From Isoetes taiwanensis (Eukaryota; Streptophyta; Lycopodiopsida; Isoetales; Isoetaceae), in contig JAJEKV010000108.1 in assembly GCA_021234155.1 (NCBI GenBank), positions 1,890,789-1,954,788 of the forward strand: 64,000 nucleotides of DNA. The letters run 5' to 3'. Positions 35,334 to 48,034 of this stretch are shown piece after piece; position 1 is the stretch's first letter, and the number at the start of each line of letters is the position of its first letter. The notes under the pieces are model-generated. The model worked only from the letters and a program-made list of their open reading frames with translations. It had not been told where the DNA came from and did no database searches. A program made the translations under genes and the position numbers.

Positions 35334-36100
35334 TTACGTGGCATATTCAATCAAAAGTGCGGAGGAGAATGATCTCGAGTCACAACACATCCCTTGAACC
35401 TCAAAGTCTTTGATATAATGCAAGTGTTCTGGGCTTCCAAGCAAGAGGTCTATCAAGCCGCTACCGCTTGGTCGAAGCAAGTGTATCCACAAGACTTTGG
35501 AAAAGTTTGAATGCCATTGTATACAATCAGTCCAAGCAAATGATTCACACAAGGAGATCACATGGTTTCCCATCAAATTTGATCTTAGATCAAGGGTTTG
35601 CCGAGGCCAAGCATATGCAGGATCCGGAATGTTCTAGCAGCCATAGGTCATTTCCTTCGCCACTCAACAAAGATGCACATCTATTCCCCAATCTTCCATT
35701 GAGGTCTCCAATCACAAATCTGCCGCCCTTTTGTTTTGAAAAACGCAAGGTCCGACGCAAGAGCACGTATGGATCATTGGCATCCAATCTCGATGACTAT
35801 AAATGCGATGGGTAGGGATCTAACCCGGCAAAATAGGCAATGGCAATGTAAATTTTCCCCGTAAGCATATCCAAATATATTGGTTTATTGAGCATTTCTT
35901 TACTAATTTGCCACATTATGCAAAATGTCTTTTTCACAAAGCATGCTATGCCACCCCAACCCTCGTTGACTACCATTCAATAAGTTCCAGTGATTCAAGC
36001 AAAATAAAGTTTGGGATATCAATCAAACGATTGGCTTCATGTTCCCATGTTTTACGAAAGTAAGCACATCAAATTGTTTAAAGAAGTCAATGTTACCGAA
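35334..36100 (-). pseudogene. LINE AP-type endonuclease, decayed
   Basis: The clearest motif is GGRFVIGDLNGRLGN (near 35730-35690), corresponding to the GDxN active-site block of AP endonucleases in LINEs. Further on, SGLIDLLLGSPEHLHYIKDF matches the region before the final SDH motif (S.IDY.L). Upstream pieces (TWEHEANRLIDIPNF) are frame-shifted. The enzyme would nick target DNA to prime reverse transcription. Confidence 0.7.
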
Positions 36101-36179
36101 AGTACCTTGGACTCATTGAAGCCGTGAAGGTTCCAAGCCGAAGAAGTTTTAGGGTCCGGTCTCCCTATTTCATATTTCG

Positions 36180-36831
36180 TATTACCACCACTTTGTTGCC
36201 CGCAACATATGCAAATTCCCTTCTAATCGTAACTTCTTCACTTCATCCAAGAGTTTCTTTCTTTCATGTTCTTCGCCGATGGTGAGGTCATCATTCAACC
36301 ATATCCTATGTCCTTTGAGATGAGCCCTATGCCGCATGACCCGCTCGAGCCTCAATGTTTGTAACTGACCAAAATTGGGCGGTGTTTCCTCCCGCTTTGG
36401 CGCCCAAGTCTTCAGCAGGACTTCATATTCGGATCAGCCCGATGCATAGTTGAGGTAAAGAAGTCACTAAATGTGTCTAGTGTGTTCTCTACTTCTTGCT
36501 CATTCACCCGTAAATTATAATATTCATAGCCCCGATGCTCGTCTTCTTGTTCAGCATGTCTTTGGTCAAGCATCGATGAGACTTGGTGTTCAATTTTGTA
36601 TGTAATCTTGTCTGCAATTTGTTCATGTTGAAAAGAAGAGGGTCGATCATAGCCCTCATCATTTGGCTGAAATTCCTCAATCAGGTCTCTGATGTTTTTC
36701 TGGCCTTCTTTGTTCTCAAGTATCAATTGCTTGAGTTCACGGAATTGCATGAGGCATGATTCCTTAAGCTCCTGATGGGCTTGCAACATCAAATCACCTG
36801 TTCTTTTTAGGTCACCGAAGGTAGCTAACAT
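36180..36831 (-). pseudogene. LINE ORF1-like protein
   Basis: The frame 36831-36412 encodes a glutamate-rich, probably coiled-coil protein (HQELKESCLMQFRELKQLI). A shifted continuation reads IWLNDDLTIGEEHERKKLLD followed by EVKKLRLEG. The W-ND-LT...R..L....K.LR..G pattern resembles the C-terminal RNA-binding part of LINE ORF1 proteins. Placement directly upstream of the endonuclease supports this. Identification is tentative. Confidence 0.5.
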
Positions 36832-36840
36832 GCATGGTTC

Positions 36841-38194
<1,354 letters not shown>

Positions 38195-38299
38195 GTAAAA
38201 TATCACAACGTTAGCATAAATTTCAAGTTGTGAGATTTAGATCCAAGCTGCAAATTTAATGTTCTAGAGACTTTGATCCAAGCATCATTATTATTGTAA

Positions 38300-40161
38300 C
38301 TAGTAATGGTGCCCAGCGTTGCTGGGCAAATATTGGGAACATTTGTGGATGGAAACCTATTCAGCTCAGACTCATTTTTATACATCTAATATAATAGAAA
38401 CCAAGTCCATCATTGCTAGGCTATAAGAGGCTTTTGTGCATTTGATAACCTTCCCTTTGCTCTATCCTGCATATCCTTTTTTCCTCATTTTCTTACACAC
38501 TTTCTTTTTTCCCTTTTCTTATTTTCCCTGCACATTTACTTTTCTCCTTCTCTCTCTTTTTTTTACCCTCTTCTCACTCCTCTTTTTCTTCCTTTTCTCC
38601 TTCTCATTTTTCCCTTTCCCTTTCCCTTTCCCTTTTTTTGACGGTTTTTTTCCTTCCCTTTTCACCTTTCTCCACCCTTCCCATTTTTCTCATGCTCCTT
38701 TTTCCCTTTCCTTTTCCCATTCCTTTTGCTTTTCTCTTTTCCCTTCCCTTTTCTCATGCGCTTTTTGTATTCCCTTTTCCCCACCTTTTTTTTAATGTTT
38801 TTCTTCCTCTCCTCACCCTCTTCTTCTTTATCTCATGTCTCTTTTTTCTCATTTTCTTCTTCCTTTTTTCTCATGCCTTTTTTCCTTTCCTTCCCCCCTT
38901 TCCGCCTCCATTTTTCCTTTTCCCTTTCCTTCTTTTTTCATCATTTCCCCACCCTTTCCATTTTTCCCGTGCCCTTTTCCTCTTTCCTTCCCCCTTTCCC
39001 TTTCCCTTTCCCTTTCCCTTTCCCTTTCCCTTTCCTTTTCTCTTTCCTTTTTTCCCATGTATTTTTCCATTCCCTTTTTTCCAATTTTTTTTACTTGCCT
39101 TTTCTTCCGCCTTTTCCTTACCCTCTTCCCTTTTCCCCGTCCCTATTCCCTTTTTTCTTTTTCTTTTCCCTTTTCTCTCACCCTTTCCCTCTTCCAGTTT
39201 TTTTCGCGGTCTTTTTTCCTTTCCTCTTTTCCATTTTCCTCCTTATTCCTCGTGTTCTTTTTTTTTCCCCTTCCCTTTTAAGCCTCCCATTTCCTTTTTT
39301 CCTTTTCCTTCTTTTTTTTCATCCTTTTCTCTTTTTCCATGCCCTTTTCCGCTTTCCTTTCCACCTTTTTTTTTTTCCTTCTCTTTTTCCTTTCCATTTT
39401 CCCACACCTTTTTCCATTCCATTTTTTTCCACCTTTTTCACATGCCCTTTTTCCTCCTTTTTCCCACCCCTCTTCCCCTTTTCCCTTTTCCTCTTTTTCC
39501 TATTCCATGTTTTCTTTCTCTTTTTGTTTTTCCTTTTCCCTTTTCTCCTTTTCCATCTCTTTTTCCCTTTTTTTTCCTTTCCTCACCCTTTTTCCTCTTC
39601 TCGTGCCACTTTCTCCTTCCTCTCTCATTTTCCCTCTCCCTTTTCCTCATGCCCTTTTCCCCTTTTTCGCCTCCTTTTTCCCTTTTCCCTTCCCTTTCTA
39701 TTTTTCCATGCCCTTTTTCCCTCTCCCACCATTCTTATCTTCCCCTTTTTCCTTCCGTCACCCTTTTTTCGTCTTCACATTTTTTCCCGTTGCCTTTTTT
39801 TCTTCCTTTTCCTCCCTTCCCCTTTTCTTTTCCCCTTATTCTGTCCTCACCCTTTCCCCTTTTCCTTTTCATAGTGTCTTTTTTTTTCCTTCCTTTTTCT
39901 CCCTTTCTTTTTCTTTCCCTTTTTCGTCTTTCTTTTTCCCTTTCCTTTTTCTTCTCCGTCTTTCCCTTTTACCCGTGCCTTTTGCCTCTCACTTTGCCCT
40001 TTTCTCTGCCATTTTCCCTTTCCTCTTAAGAGATCGAGCATGGCCAATCATGGTGGTGGGAAGTTGTCGCGATAAATCTCGGCCTTCAAATGCAATCAGG
40101 GCGATCTCAACTATCTAAATTAGGGTTTGAAAGACATACGCTAAAACTTTATAATATAAGA
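38300..40161 (-). mobile_element. Non-autonomous Helitron (copy 2)
   Basis: Read on the minus strand, the element starts A^TCTTATATTATAAAG (40161) and ends with hairpin GCCCAGC-AAC-GCTGGGC (38327-38311), ACCATTA and CTAG^T (38303-38299). The last 40 bases match copy 1 with one difference, and the first 13 are identical to copy 1. Most of its interior is a 1.5-kb homopurine (plus strand: homopyrimidine) tract, quite unlike the interior of copy 1. No Rep/helicase genes. Confidence 0.85.
38487..40026. repeat. 1.5-kb polypyrimidine tract with (TTTCCC)n runs and recurring CATGCCC
   Basis: The plus strand is almost only C and T for 1.5 kb. Pure (CCCTTT)n runs occur at about 38606-38632 and 38990-39045. 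The only regular purine interruptions are CATG or CGTG words followed by CCCTTTTTCC, recurring every 40-100 bases (for example near 38753, 38870, 38967, 39336, 39440, 39646, 39706 and 39974). This looks like a decayed satellite. The long open frames across it (up to 463 codons of F, P, L and S) exist because stops need purines. Confidence 0.9.
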
Positions 40162-40429
40162 TGCATAAAATATACTTGGAAACAATAGTTTTTGGCTTGG
40201 AATTTGGTATAGTTTCGAAGGCATATGTCAAAAGGCTATCTCTTTTACATTTCTGTTTGCTTCTGGATATTCTATCACTTTTACATTTATGTCTGCTTCG
40301 GGATATTCTATCACGTATGGAGGTTAAGATTTTCCAAGCATGGATACCAGGATTATGATGGCTCATAACTTACATCATTCTCACTTAACACAAGGTTGAC
40401 GGAACACAATGTTGGTTAAAGAGAAATGT

Positions 40430-40453
40430 TCGCGGCGGCCTTGGCCGCCGCGA
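40430..40453. repeat. Perfect GC-rich inverted repeat
   Basis: TCGCGGCGGCC-TT-GGCCGCCGCGA forms two 11-base arms with a two-base spacer. Related words GGCGGCGAAGGCCGC and GGTGGCGAAAGCCGCC follow within 130 bases, each next to GATAAATTT/GACAAATTC-TTGTAA. Probably part of a small repeat unit. Confidence 0.7.
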
Positions 40454-41492
40454 TAAATTTATTGTAAAGATAGTTACTTTAAACTCCTGTGAACATAGGC
40501 ACTTGGCGGCGAAGGCCGCAACTCCTGTGAACATAGGCACTTACTAAAAACCATCAATTGGTGGCGAAAGCCGCCGTGACAAATTCTTGTAATAATAATC
40601 AGCCAAAGCCTGGATGTCGCCAACCATGCTTGTTATATTTTATTACGCCTTTCAATAATTATGTACAAATGCTGACTTTAGCAATGGGATTAAAACATTC
40701 TAATGTCATTTGAGCTAATCAAAGGAGCATCATGTCTCGCGTGAGAAAATGTGTGATGCGGATGTGAGAAAATGTGTGATACATGTCCGCGCCGAGAATT
40801 TCAGCCCGGTAAGTGTACATTTTACATTTCTCTCTCTTTTGTCGACTCAATTCCATACACAAGAGGGTGAAGGCTGCCAGTGAAAAACTTCTCATAATCA
40901 AATAAAGGGCAAAAATGCCTTCAAAAATTCACCCCATAGACAATTCCCACTCTCCAAGCAAAAAAAAAACTAAAGAATAAATTTTTAGAGCAACCCCCAA
41001 ATCCGAGAAGTTACATACACCCAACCTTATTAAGAAACATTGCACAAAGACCTCCATCAAGAGAGAGAGGAGTTCGATTTGTTAAGATTCAGCCAGACCG
41101 TGAGCGCAAGAGCCATGCATATGGGATCTCATTGTTGTTTTATGTATGCAATCGTAAGAACTTGAAACCCTTTTAAATGATCAAGGTAAAGGTATAATGG
41201 CCTTGCTTCCAAGAATAATAGCATGTTTCAATCGGAGATATAAACCGTGGATTGCACGACCCATCCTGCAAAGGGGAAGACTTCCATCCCTTTGAGAAAA
41301 ATTTAGAGAACAAAACTCCATGATCAAATAGGCTCAAACAATTTAATACCAACCAGGACATGCAAGATGATAACCAAACATACCGTTGTTGCTACCAAGG
41401 ACCTTGCAACCATGTTGGGTGTAAGTTACGCAACCCTTTGAGTTACTGAGTTGATACTTGCCGCCCACATTGGGCGACAGTTAAACTTTGGT

Positions 41493-41775
41493 AGAGGTAA
41501 TGTTCGCCCAGTAGGCCCTTACGCGGGGTAAGGACCTGGCGAGCCCGGCAGGCGAGCCCGGTCCGCGACCCCCCGCGTGCCCTGTAACATTTCCTCACGT
41601 GAAAGTTCGGGGGAAGATATTTCTTGCCACGTGGTGCCATTGTAGCCACAAAAGTTTCATTACTCCGTAATCGGCCAAAGACGGAGGAGATGAAGCCAAC
41701 ATCGGAGGAGAGGAAACGATTATCTCTGTAATCTAGGCCTGAAATATGGCGAAATATCTTCCCCTCAACTTTACG
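41493..41775. mobile_element. Small insertion (MITE-like) in the left PP2-A10-like copy
   Basis: About 283 bases absent from the right copy lie between ACTTTGG and ACTTTACGG, a likely 7-9 base target duplication. The insert holds an internal inverted pair (GGGGGAAGATATTTC / GAAATATCTTCCCC) and a GC-rich stretch (41520-41580). No coding capacity. Terminal inverted repeats at the very ends are not obvious. Confidence 0.55.
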
Positions 41776-43684
41776 GCTGCTTATTACGCCTTTCCGACTG
41801 TGTGCCGATAGAAGTTGTTCCATGCTCTGTTCCTCACCTATTTTCCTGCCTCCAGATGGTCTGAAAATGTTAATTACCGCATCAAAGATGAGTGAGCAGC
41901 TTCGATGTTACAAGATGCTGCTAGCTCCATTACAAGTTTCCTATTACTAGAACTGCAAGAGTTTTAGATAAGCTCGATCCAATTAGGCAAATTGACCGAG
42001 AACCCGACATGAGATATCAAAGCTTTTGAATTGTGGAGGGTAGACCATGATTCTCTTCTCACCAATTTCCCATGATCACTTTCCGTGGCAAACATGGAGA
42101 GTCACTACTATCACCATAAGACATGCTTCCCGAATCTAGTTTAGATGTCAAAAGCTATCCGGATCTTCCTTGCTAGACATGCTCCCATCCACAAAGATGT
42201 TACTTCCTGTAATTCTGATTGTTTTCCAGTTCTGCTGTTAAAGTCACTTTCTTGTCCTTGAAAGCTAGAGCCTCGTTTTCTTGTTTCTCGCTCAAAATCT
42301 TGACCTAAATCGGATGCTACACCCTGTAGAGACAAGACCTCATCCGTTGGTCTAACCATTGTTTCAAAGATGTAAGTGGACTTTTTCATACATTCAAATA
42401 GCCCGTAACTACTTAATTTTTGTGCTTCGATGTCATCTTTTAGATAGACAATCTCCCTAATCAGCTAATGTTATCATATATAATGTGGTTTCAACACGGC
42501 TCCAATTGCATCACAGAGGTACTTGAATCTTTCCACGGATGCTTCATGAGATGGTTTAGTGATGCTCGCAACTATATCCTCGTAGACATTCACATCTTTT
42601 GTTTTGTCAAGGTAGACGGACACGGCTATTCCAACCAACGCTTGAATGGATTCTCGCAACCAAAAGCCGTCCTTTTGTCGCAAGCTAAATCAAGCCAGAT
42701 TATTTGGACTCCATGGATCTTTTAACTCTAAACCATCCAAAGGAAACTTGCTAGTCCATCCACTAACCGCCCAAACTACTTCCAAGGTAGCCATCTTGTC
42801 CGAATGCACTTTAAGTTCAAATTCAAGAATAAATGGCTGTTACTCCCAATTTGAGTCGAGGATTCTCGGAAATTCTAGAGAATTCACGTTGTCTCTTGTT
42901 TTCAAGGTATGACAAAACAACATTTCCCCAGGCAAACACTACCTAGTACAAGAGGCAAAACCAGTTCCAAAGATCAGTAAAGAGCTTCGCATCAACCTCT
43001 CAGAATCCCCCATTCCCTTCATTGGCCTGATTCTTTCCCTTTGACCTAATTTTTCTCGATTCCATATGTTCAACTTTCTCTCATTCACGGTGTAAGTTTT
43101 GCGAATCTTCTCTGTTTGTGGATGCAGAACCTCGCCTTTATGTATGCCTCATCTACTCTAACATTTCCACTAGAAATATCCAGCCTCTTGTTATTTTGCA
43201 CTCCATTTATAAGGCCCTCGAAGATAAGAGGACAAGCGTATAATCAAGGTCTTGAAACTCGGCAACTTGACAATTTTCAGACTTTGTCTTAAGCTTTGTG
43301 GGCTATTGTCTTTTTGTGAAATTCTAGAATATTCTCTAATTGTTTATTCTGAGGATTTTGGGTTTTGCAGTGTAATTGCGGTGGCTAATGTGCCGCTACA
43401 GCTCAAAAACCTATTTTCCCAATTTCATTTGGCGTATTTGGCCGGGCAAGAGGCGGGCCGGGCCAGGAGTGCGGCATTCCCATTCCCCTCGATCATTCGG
43501 ATCGGCGGGGGCATTCGCGTGATCATTCGACCAGCAAGATTCGACCAGCAAGATTCGGCAGATCATTCGACCAGGGCCTCGAGATTCGTCCAGCATTGTT
43601 TCATGCCTCAAGATTCAAGAGCGGCGTATCAGAAGAGCATTCGTCCTCAAGATTCAAGCCATTGTTTCATGCCTCACGATTCGT

Positions 43685-43805
43685 CAAGCGGCGTATCAGA
43701 AGGCGAAAGAAGAAGGGTTTCTATAGGAGTGCATGCTATACATGATCCGGACGTTTTGCTTCCGGATGAGCCCACATCAGGCCTGGATTCTGCGAGCTTC
43801 ATGGC
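43685..43805 (+). pseudogene. ABCG-type transporter ATP-binding fragment
   Basis: The frame reads [14 protein letters not shown], the ABC signature loop (usual [12 protein letters not shown], one Gly changed to Glu), followed by [20 protein letters not shown], the Walker B and D-loop region (usual [13 protein letters not shown]). The spacing is that of the ABCG half-transporter subfamily. Walker A and the membrane domain are absent, so only about 40 residues are captured, within an unrelated longer open frame (43252-44064). Confidence 0.85.
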
Positions 43806-44329
43806 CGGAATGCTCTTCTTTCTATATTATGGCAGATCAGAGCAGGTTCCAAAAAACGGCAAGATGCTCAAGCTTCCGGAGCTTCCTTCAACGAAAAAAC
43901 ACCAAGAAACACGCCAGAATCCAAGAATAGAATTTCACAAAACTGACAGTTCACGTTTGGTAGCCGGCCGGATTTCGGGGTTTCCCACGAAAACGGCTTT
44001 CCGAACGGTGCACGCCGGTTTACCAGTACCGGCCGAAACCCCTCAGCGGGGTTTACCTACGTAGGAACCCCTCAATTCGGCCAGTTACCTAGCACACAAT
44101 TGGCATAATGCAACACTCACATGGACGAACGGAATTGCAGCTGCGACAACCATGCAGCTGCAACCAATCTGGCTTATTCCCCGTTGTATTCACATGATTA
44201 TATCCCTAAAATCAATCCAAACCGCACGACGTGAGACAGAGAAAAATAGCAACTAGGAAAGACCGGTCACCAAATTAGGAGCGGCCCGAAAAGGAACGCT
44301 TCTCGAGAATTTTGCACGGAGAGAATGGG

Positions 44330-44435
44330 ACCGAATTTTTGCACAAGTTTACGTAATTTTGCACGATTACGTAATTGGACCGATTTTTGCACAAGATTTT
44401 GCACAAGATTTTTTGCACAAGTTTTGCACAAATTC
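44330..44435. repeat. TTTTGCACAAG direct repeats
   Basis: TTTTGCACAAG/ATTTTGCACAAG recurs five or six times with variable spacing. It lies inside the 1.66-kb insertion and may be a subterminal motif of the inserted element. Confidence 0.55.
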
Positions 44436-46230
44436 TACGCATTATAATTTAACCGGATTTAGAGCTAATCCGGATCGAACCCACTTGATAATTGGATGTG
44501 TCCCTTGGGATTAAACAAGTCTCAGTAGCATTCATTCAAAGGTCGGCTTCGTTATGCAAAGTGGCCGATTTTGAACACGTAATCGTTTTTAATAGAATCG
44601 GTCTGATTCTTCCCGAAATCGAAAGGACCTTTTTCGTGAATGGATCGTTTTGAACAATCTAAGCTATTGATCCGTTTTACCTTGAAGAATATGATCGATC
44701 CATACAAAAGTACCGAAGTTTCATTGTGATCGATCCACCGGAAATCCACACCGATACTCCACGAAAACTCGTTCATGTGAATATAACATGGAGTAGAAGC
44801 CGCTTTGCAGCCGCACGTGTTGCAACCATGCGTTTCAAAGAATGGCCACATCCCGGTAAATCCGCTGCGTCGCCTATCGGGCCGCGTGGCGGTGGAGCAC
44901 TTGGCGGCGGCGTTGAAGCTGCCGCCGGCAGTTCCCATGAACTGCAAAAAAGTTTCCTCATGTGAACGTGCCATAAATCTTATAAATCTTATAGGATGCA
45001 TAACCACCGGCAGCAAAAGCAGCACAGATAAGAAGAAATTTTATGCGGCGTCGAGATATAAAAAACCCCATTTATGCACTTTTGGGGAATCTAAAAAGCA
45101 CAGCAACAGGATCTGAGTCGGTCAAAACGTCTGGATTAGATCGCATTGCGTTTAAAGATCACCACAAATATTATACATGTCAGCTTTTTTTCATATTTCC
45201 AGCCAAAAGAGGAGTCTGCCACAATACTAGCACCAATAAAATCTCCAAGCCTCTTTGAAGTGTTTCCTAATGTCCACTTTATCTATGACCTTGGATGAGA
45301 GTATAAAGTGTGTCCTCACCTTGTTTCTAGTAGTAGAATAAGCCTTCATAAAGGTTCTGCGCCCATCATAGCCTCGTACAATAGTTTTGTCATCTGCCGC
45401 CTCCATCTGCATGACAATACAGCCATGAGACTTATCATACAAGGGGGGCATTAATATATCTTCTAACATAAATAGTATTTATTTCAACTGTTCAACTTAT
45501 ATGTGAGCAATAATCCACATGCTATATACATTTTTAACCTAGCCATTACCATCAAGGGCTGCCAAGATAATCACATAATCATTTTTGGGTCCTTCAATCT
45601 CATATCAAGATGCAAAACCATGGTGAATAAAACTAGTAAGCTGATATGAACATTCATGATTATCACCAAGTTGAACCATCTCATAAAAGCACCATACTCA
45701 TTTACATATTTGAACCAGCATATATGCTATTTCCTATAGACCATATACTAGGCGCCAGACCATTTCTATTAATTGTAACTTATGTAGTGAAATTTGATCA
45801 GCTGCTAGATTCTTATTCATGGTCAGCAGCAAATTGTGAATCTCAACATTGGGGATTAGACAAAAAATAGCTTGGACAACATTATTAGGAGGACATCCGA
45901 TCTCCCCGTATCCCATGTCCAACAAGTACTTTACCCAATTATTTCTCTACATCGTAACATGCAGATAGTTAGAAATCATAACCAAAAGCATATTAACATA
46001 TAAAGACTTTACTGTGTTTGTTGGATTACTCCAATAAATGGAAATCATTATTTCTTCTTGTTACAGTTTACGTCAAAATTTTCACTCTTATATGGACCAG
46101 CCACATGCACAGCTCAATCTAAGATATAAACTACTCACTCATATCCACCCTAGGTATTAGCTAGGCCACAGCATAAATGTAACTCACATTGCAATAGTTC
46201 AGTAATCAACTTCACTTAAATACTCTACTC

Positions 46231-46380
46231 TTTTTTTTTTTTTTTTTTTTTTTTGAAGGTAAGAATTTTTTGTATTGAACATATTGGAAGAATTACAATA
46301 CAAAGATCCCTCATGGATCAGATATGAATAAAGTACAAAGGATCCCTCATGGATCTGAATCATGTCTGCAGCTATAGTAC
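46231..46380 (-). mobile_element. Possible LINE/SINE 3' tail (poly-T on plus strand)
   Basis: T24 at 46231-46254 is followed by GAAGGTAAGAATTTTTTGTA and TTGGAAGAATTACAATACAA. On the minus strand this reads like the 3' untranslated end and poly(A) of plant LINEs. A GGATCCCTCATGGATC word occurs twice just after. The coding part was not recognised. Confidence 0.4.
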
Positions 46381-47817
46381 TCATACGGCTCTCTCAACCT
46401 CTTCTTCTATTCAACTAATACTACAGTATGAACATCTTCTTAGCTAAATAGAATACTACAGGAGTTAAATCCGCATTTTCCACAAGTTGTAGACAAATCT
46501 TGAATGCTTCAAGAACCTCTTACAAATTTAGAAATGAAGAGAAAAGAGACAAAGGGTAACCTGAACAATCTCCCGCACTGCTCAGAGAAGCTAATATGCT
46601 TCGAACTATGATCCAATTCTGCGCTTTGCTACCAAATGTGAGATTGAAATGAGATGTTTTGATTGTCGGGAAGTGCCAGTCGGCCAACCCGCAATAGGCT
46701 AGACACACAGCCCAGCCACCAAAACTCCCCTAAAGTTTGGCTCATGATATCTGGTCTTGATATGGAAGCGTCTTCCTGGACACCAACAGCCCCTAGCTCG
46801 GCAATATCAAACAATCGACATCCTGCTTTTAAAATCAGAAAATTGTGACCAAGAACTTACATTAATCGCTCTTTCCAAGAAAACATCCCTAAATCTTCCC
46901 GCCAAGAAGAAAGAGCAAGAGGAGGGGAAGAAAACCATCCGATCGGAGGATCCATCTAAAAGATCGCCTAAGAAGACCCTGCTTTCTTTCTAATTCCTCG
47001 CTTAAATCGCCTTCACCTTATAGGCTCCACGCCCTTTTCAGTGTGATTTGCTTAAACAAAATCATCATTCTTGTTAAAAGATCTGAAGCAAAAAGGCCAC
47101 GTTAGTGGCTTATCAACACAAACCAGAAAGACCGCCTTGAAGCTGCTTCTGAATCAAAATCTGCAAATTCTTTCAAGAAAGAAACCCCATGGCCATTGGC
47201 AAACCCCACTAGCATCAGATTAGGGATTCGGGTCCACGCAAGGATGGTCTGTAGCAAAGGTCCGAGGGAGAAAGAGGGCGGCCTCCTCCCCCTGTTGCCG
47301 CCCTAGCTGCAGGCGCAGGCGCTCCGCCAAGAAACCATCCAACTCCCAAATACTCTACTTTCATGCATAAATTTTTAGAACTTTTCCTGTTTCCATCTTT
47401 ACAAGTCATATTTTTAATCTTCCCATTTCCAATCCAATCTTTGCATGTCAATTATTACTTTTCCAATCCAAGATTTTACCTTTCTAATGTTTCAGCATTT
47501 AACCTTAATATCATTGTATTCAGATTGTATTTAATCATCTCAATCTCTCATAATAGGATACACCATTTTCAAATAAGTCCAAATCTCGATTTCAGAACAT
47601 ATATTCATACCATATTTTTAGCAGAACCAAATTCATGTTTTACAAGGCCAAAATCTAAGCCTTATTTTCAAGTTTTCATCAGGCGGTTTTTCTGCAACAT
47701 AATAGCATCCAATATCTTTCTTGTAGAGAGTGTTTCCACCATGTATTACATTCATAATAGTTTATATCATAAAGGATATTTATGAGTTTAAGATAGATAG
47801 ATAGTAGTTTTAACGTA

Positions 47818-47953
47818 TCTCACCACAACATTTGATAAATTCATCTTGTAACCAAAATTATTTCCACTAAGTAGCCCCGTTTAAGGACGATCTCACCACA
47901 ACATTTGATAAATTCATCTTGTAACCAAAATTATTTCCACTAAGTAGACCCGT
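47818..47953. repeat. 73-base tandem duplication
   Basis: TCTCACCACAACATTTGATA starts at 47818 and again at 47891, and the following 43 bases are the same apart from one base (TAGCCCCGT versus TAGACCCGT). Two copies only. Confidence 0.85.
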
Positions 47954-48034
47954 AGAGCAAACCGAAAGCCATTAAATGAATTTCTAGGAGATGATGTTTA
48001 GGTTACCTGTTTTGTTTCGCTAGCTGGGGTCTTA

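Larger units (their letters stand above)
33856..36840 (-). mobile_element. Non-LTR retrotransposon (LINE), body
   Basis: On the minus strand the order is ORF1-like coiled coil (36831-36180), AP-type endonuclease (about 36100-35334), reverse transcriptase (35164-34060) and the C-terminal region in the duplicated tails to the left. The reverse transcriptase has FADDIVL rather than the LTR-type YLDD, and the EN-RT layout is that of LINEs. Numerous stops and shifts make it inactive. Confidence 0.85.
43314..44976. mobile_element. 1.66-kb insertion in the left PP2-A10-like copy, carrying an ABCG fragment
   Basis: The breakpoints are seen by comparison with 53585-53720 of the right copy: homology stops after CTATTGTCTT and resumes at ATAAATCTTATAGGATGC. 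The insert holds a fragment of an ABC transporter gene, a duplicated 67-base stretch (43593 and 43660) and TTTTGCACAAG repeats near 44340-44430. Ends do not show a diagnostic terminus. A gene-fragment-carrying DNA transposon (Helitron or Pack-MULE type) is the likely origin, but unproven. Confidence 0.6.
41324..45070 (-). pseudogene. PP2-A10-like pseudogene (left copy)
   Basis: The region corresponds to the gene at 52007-53814 from its stop (41324) to its start codon (CAT at 45068). It has two insertions, a loss of about 130 bases corresponding to 53587-53718, and many small frame changes. The changes concentrate where the intact copy has CTG or CAG, for example TATCCAGATC becoming TATCCGGATC. 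No long reading frame survives. Part of the damage may be base-calling error, but the insertions are real breaks. Confidence 0.88.
40590..45165 (-). repeat. Segmental duplication, left copy (disrupted)
   Basis: The sequence aligns with 51278-53905 (and partly 49812-50175). It includes downstream sequence, the complete PP2-A10-like gene region and upstream leader to the GCGTTTAAAGATCAC word (45165 and 53903). It is interrupted by inserts at 41493-41775 and 43314-44976. Confidence 0.88.
45170..48030. other. No gene recognised; LINE 3' tail relics and a short duplication
   Basis: AT-rich sequence without convincing coding. A minus-strand frame at 45469-45227 (KVIDKVDIRKHFKEAWRFYW) is open but unidentified. 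It contains a T24 run with a LINE-like 3' tail (46231-46380) and a 73-base tandem duplication (47818-47953), listed separately. Confidence 0.4.

Noticed and set aside
38638-40029. A 463-codon open frame (and a 382-codon one overlapping it) rich in F, P, L and S
   Set aside because: It exists only because the strand is almost pure C/T and stops need purines. Two frames are open together, composition is extreme and no domain is visible.
41443-41823. A 126-codon minus-strand frame as a gene
   Set aside because: It spans the junction of the MITE-like insertion with the broken PP2-A10-like copy, so it is a chance fusion.
43252-44064. Intact 270-residue ABC transporter gene
   Set aside because: Only about 40 residues match the ABCG signature region. 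The rest of the frame is unrelated repeat sequence, and Walker A and membrane segments are missing.
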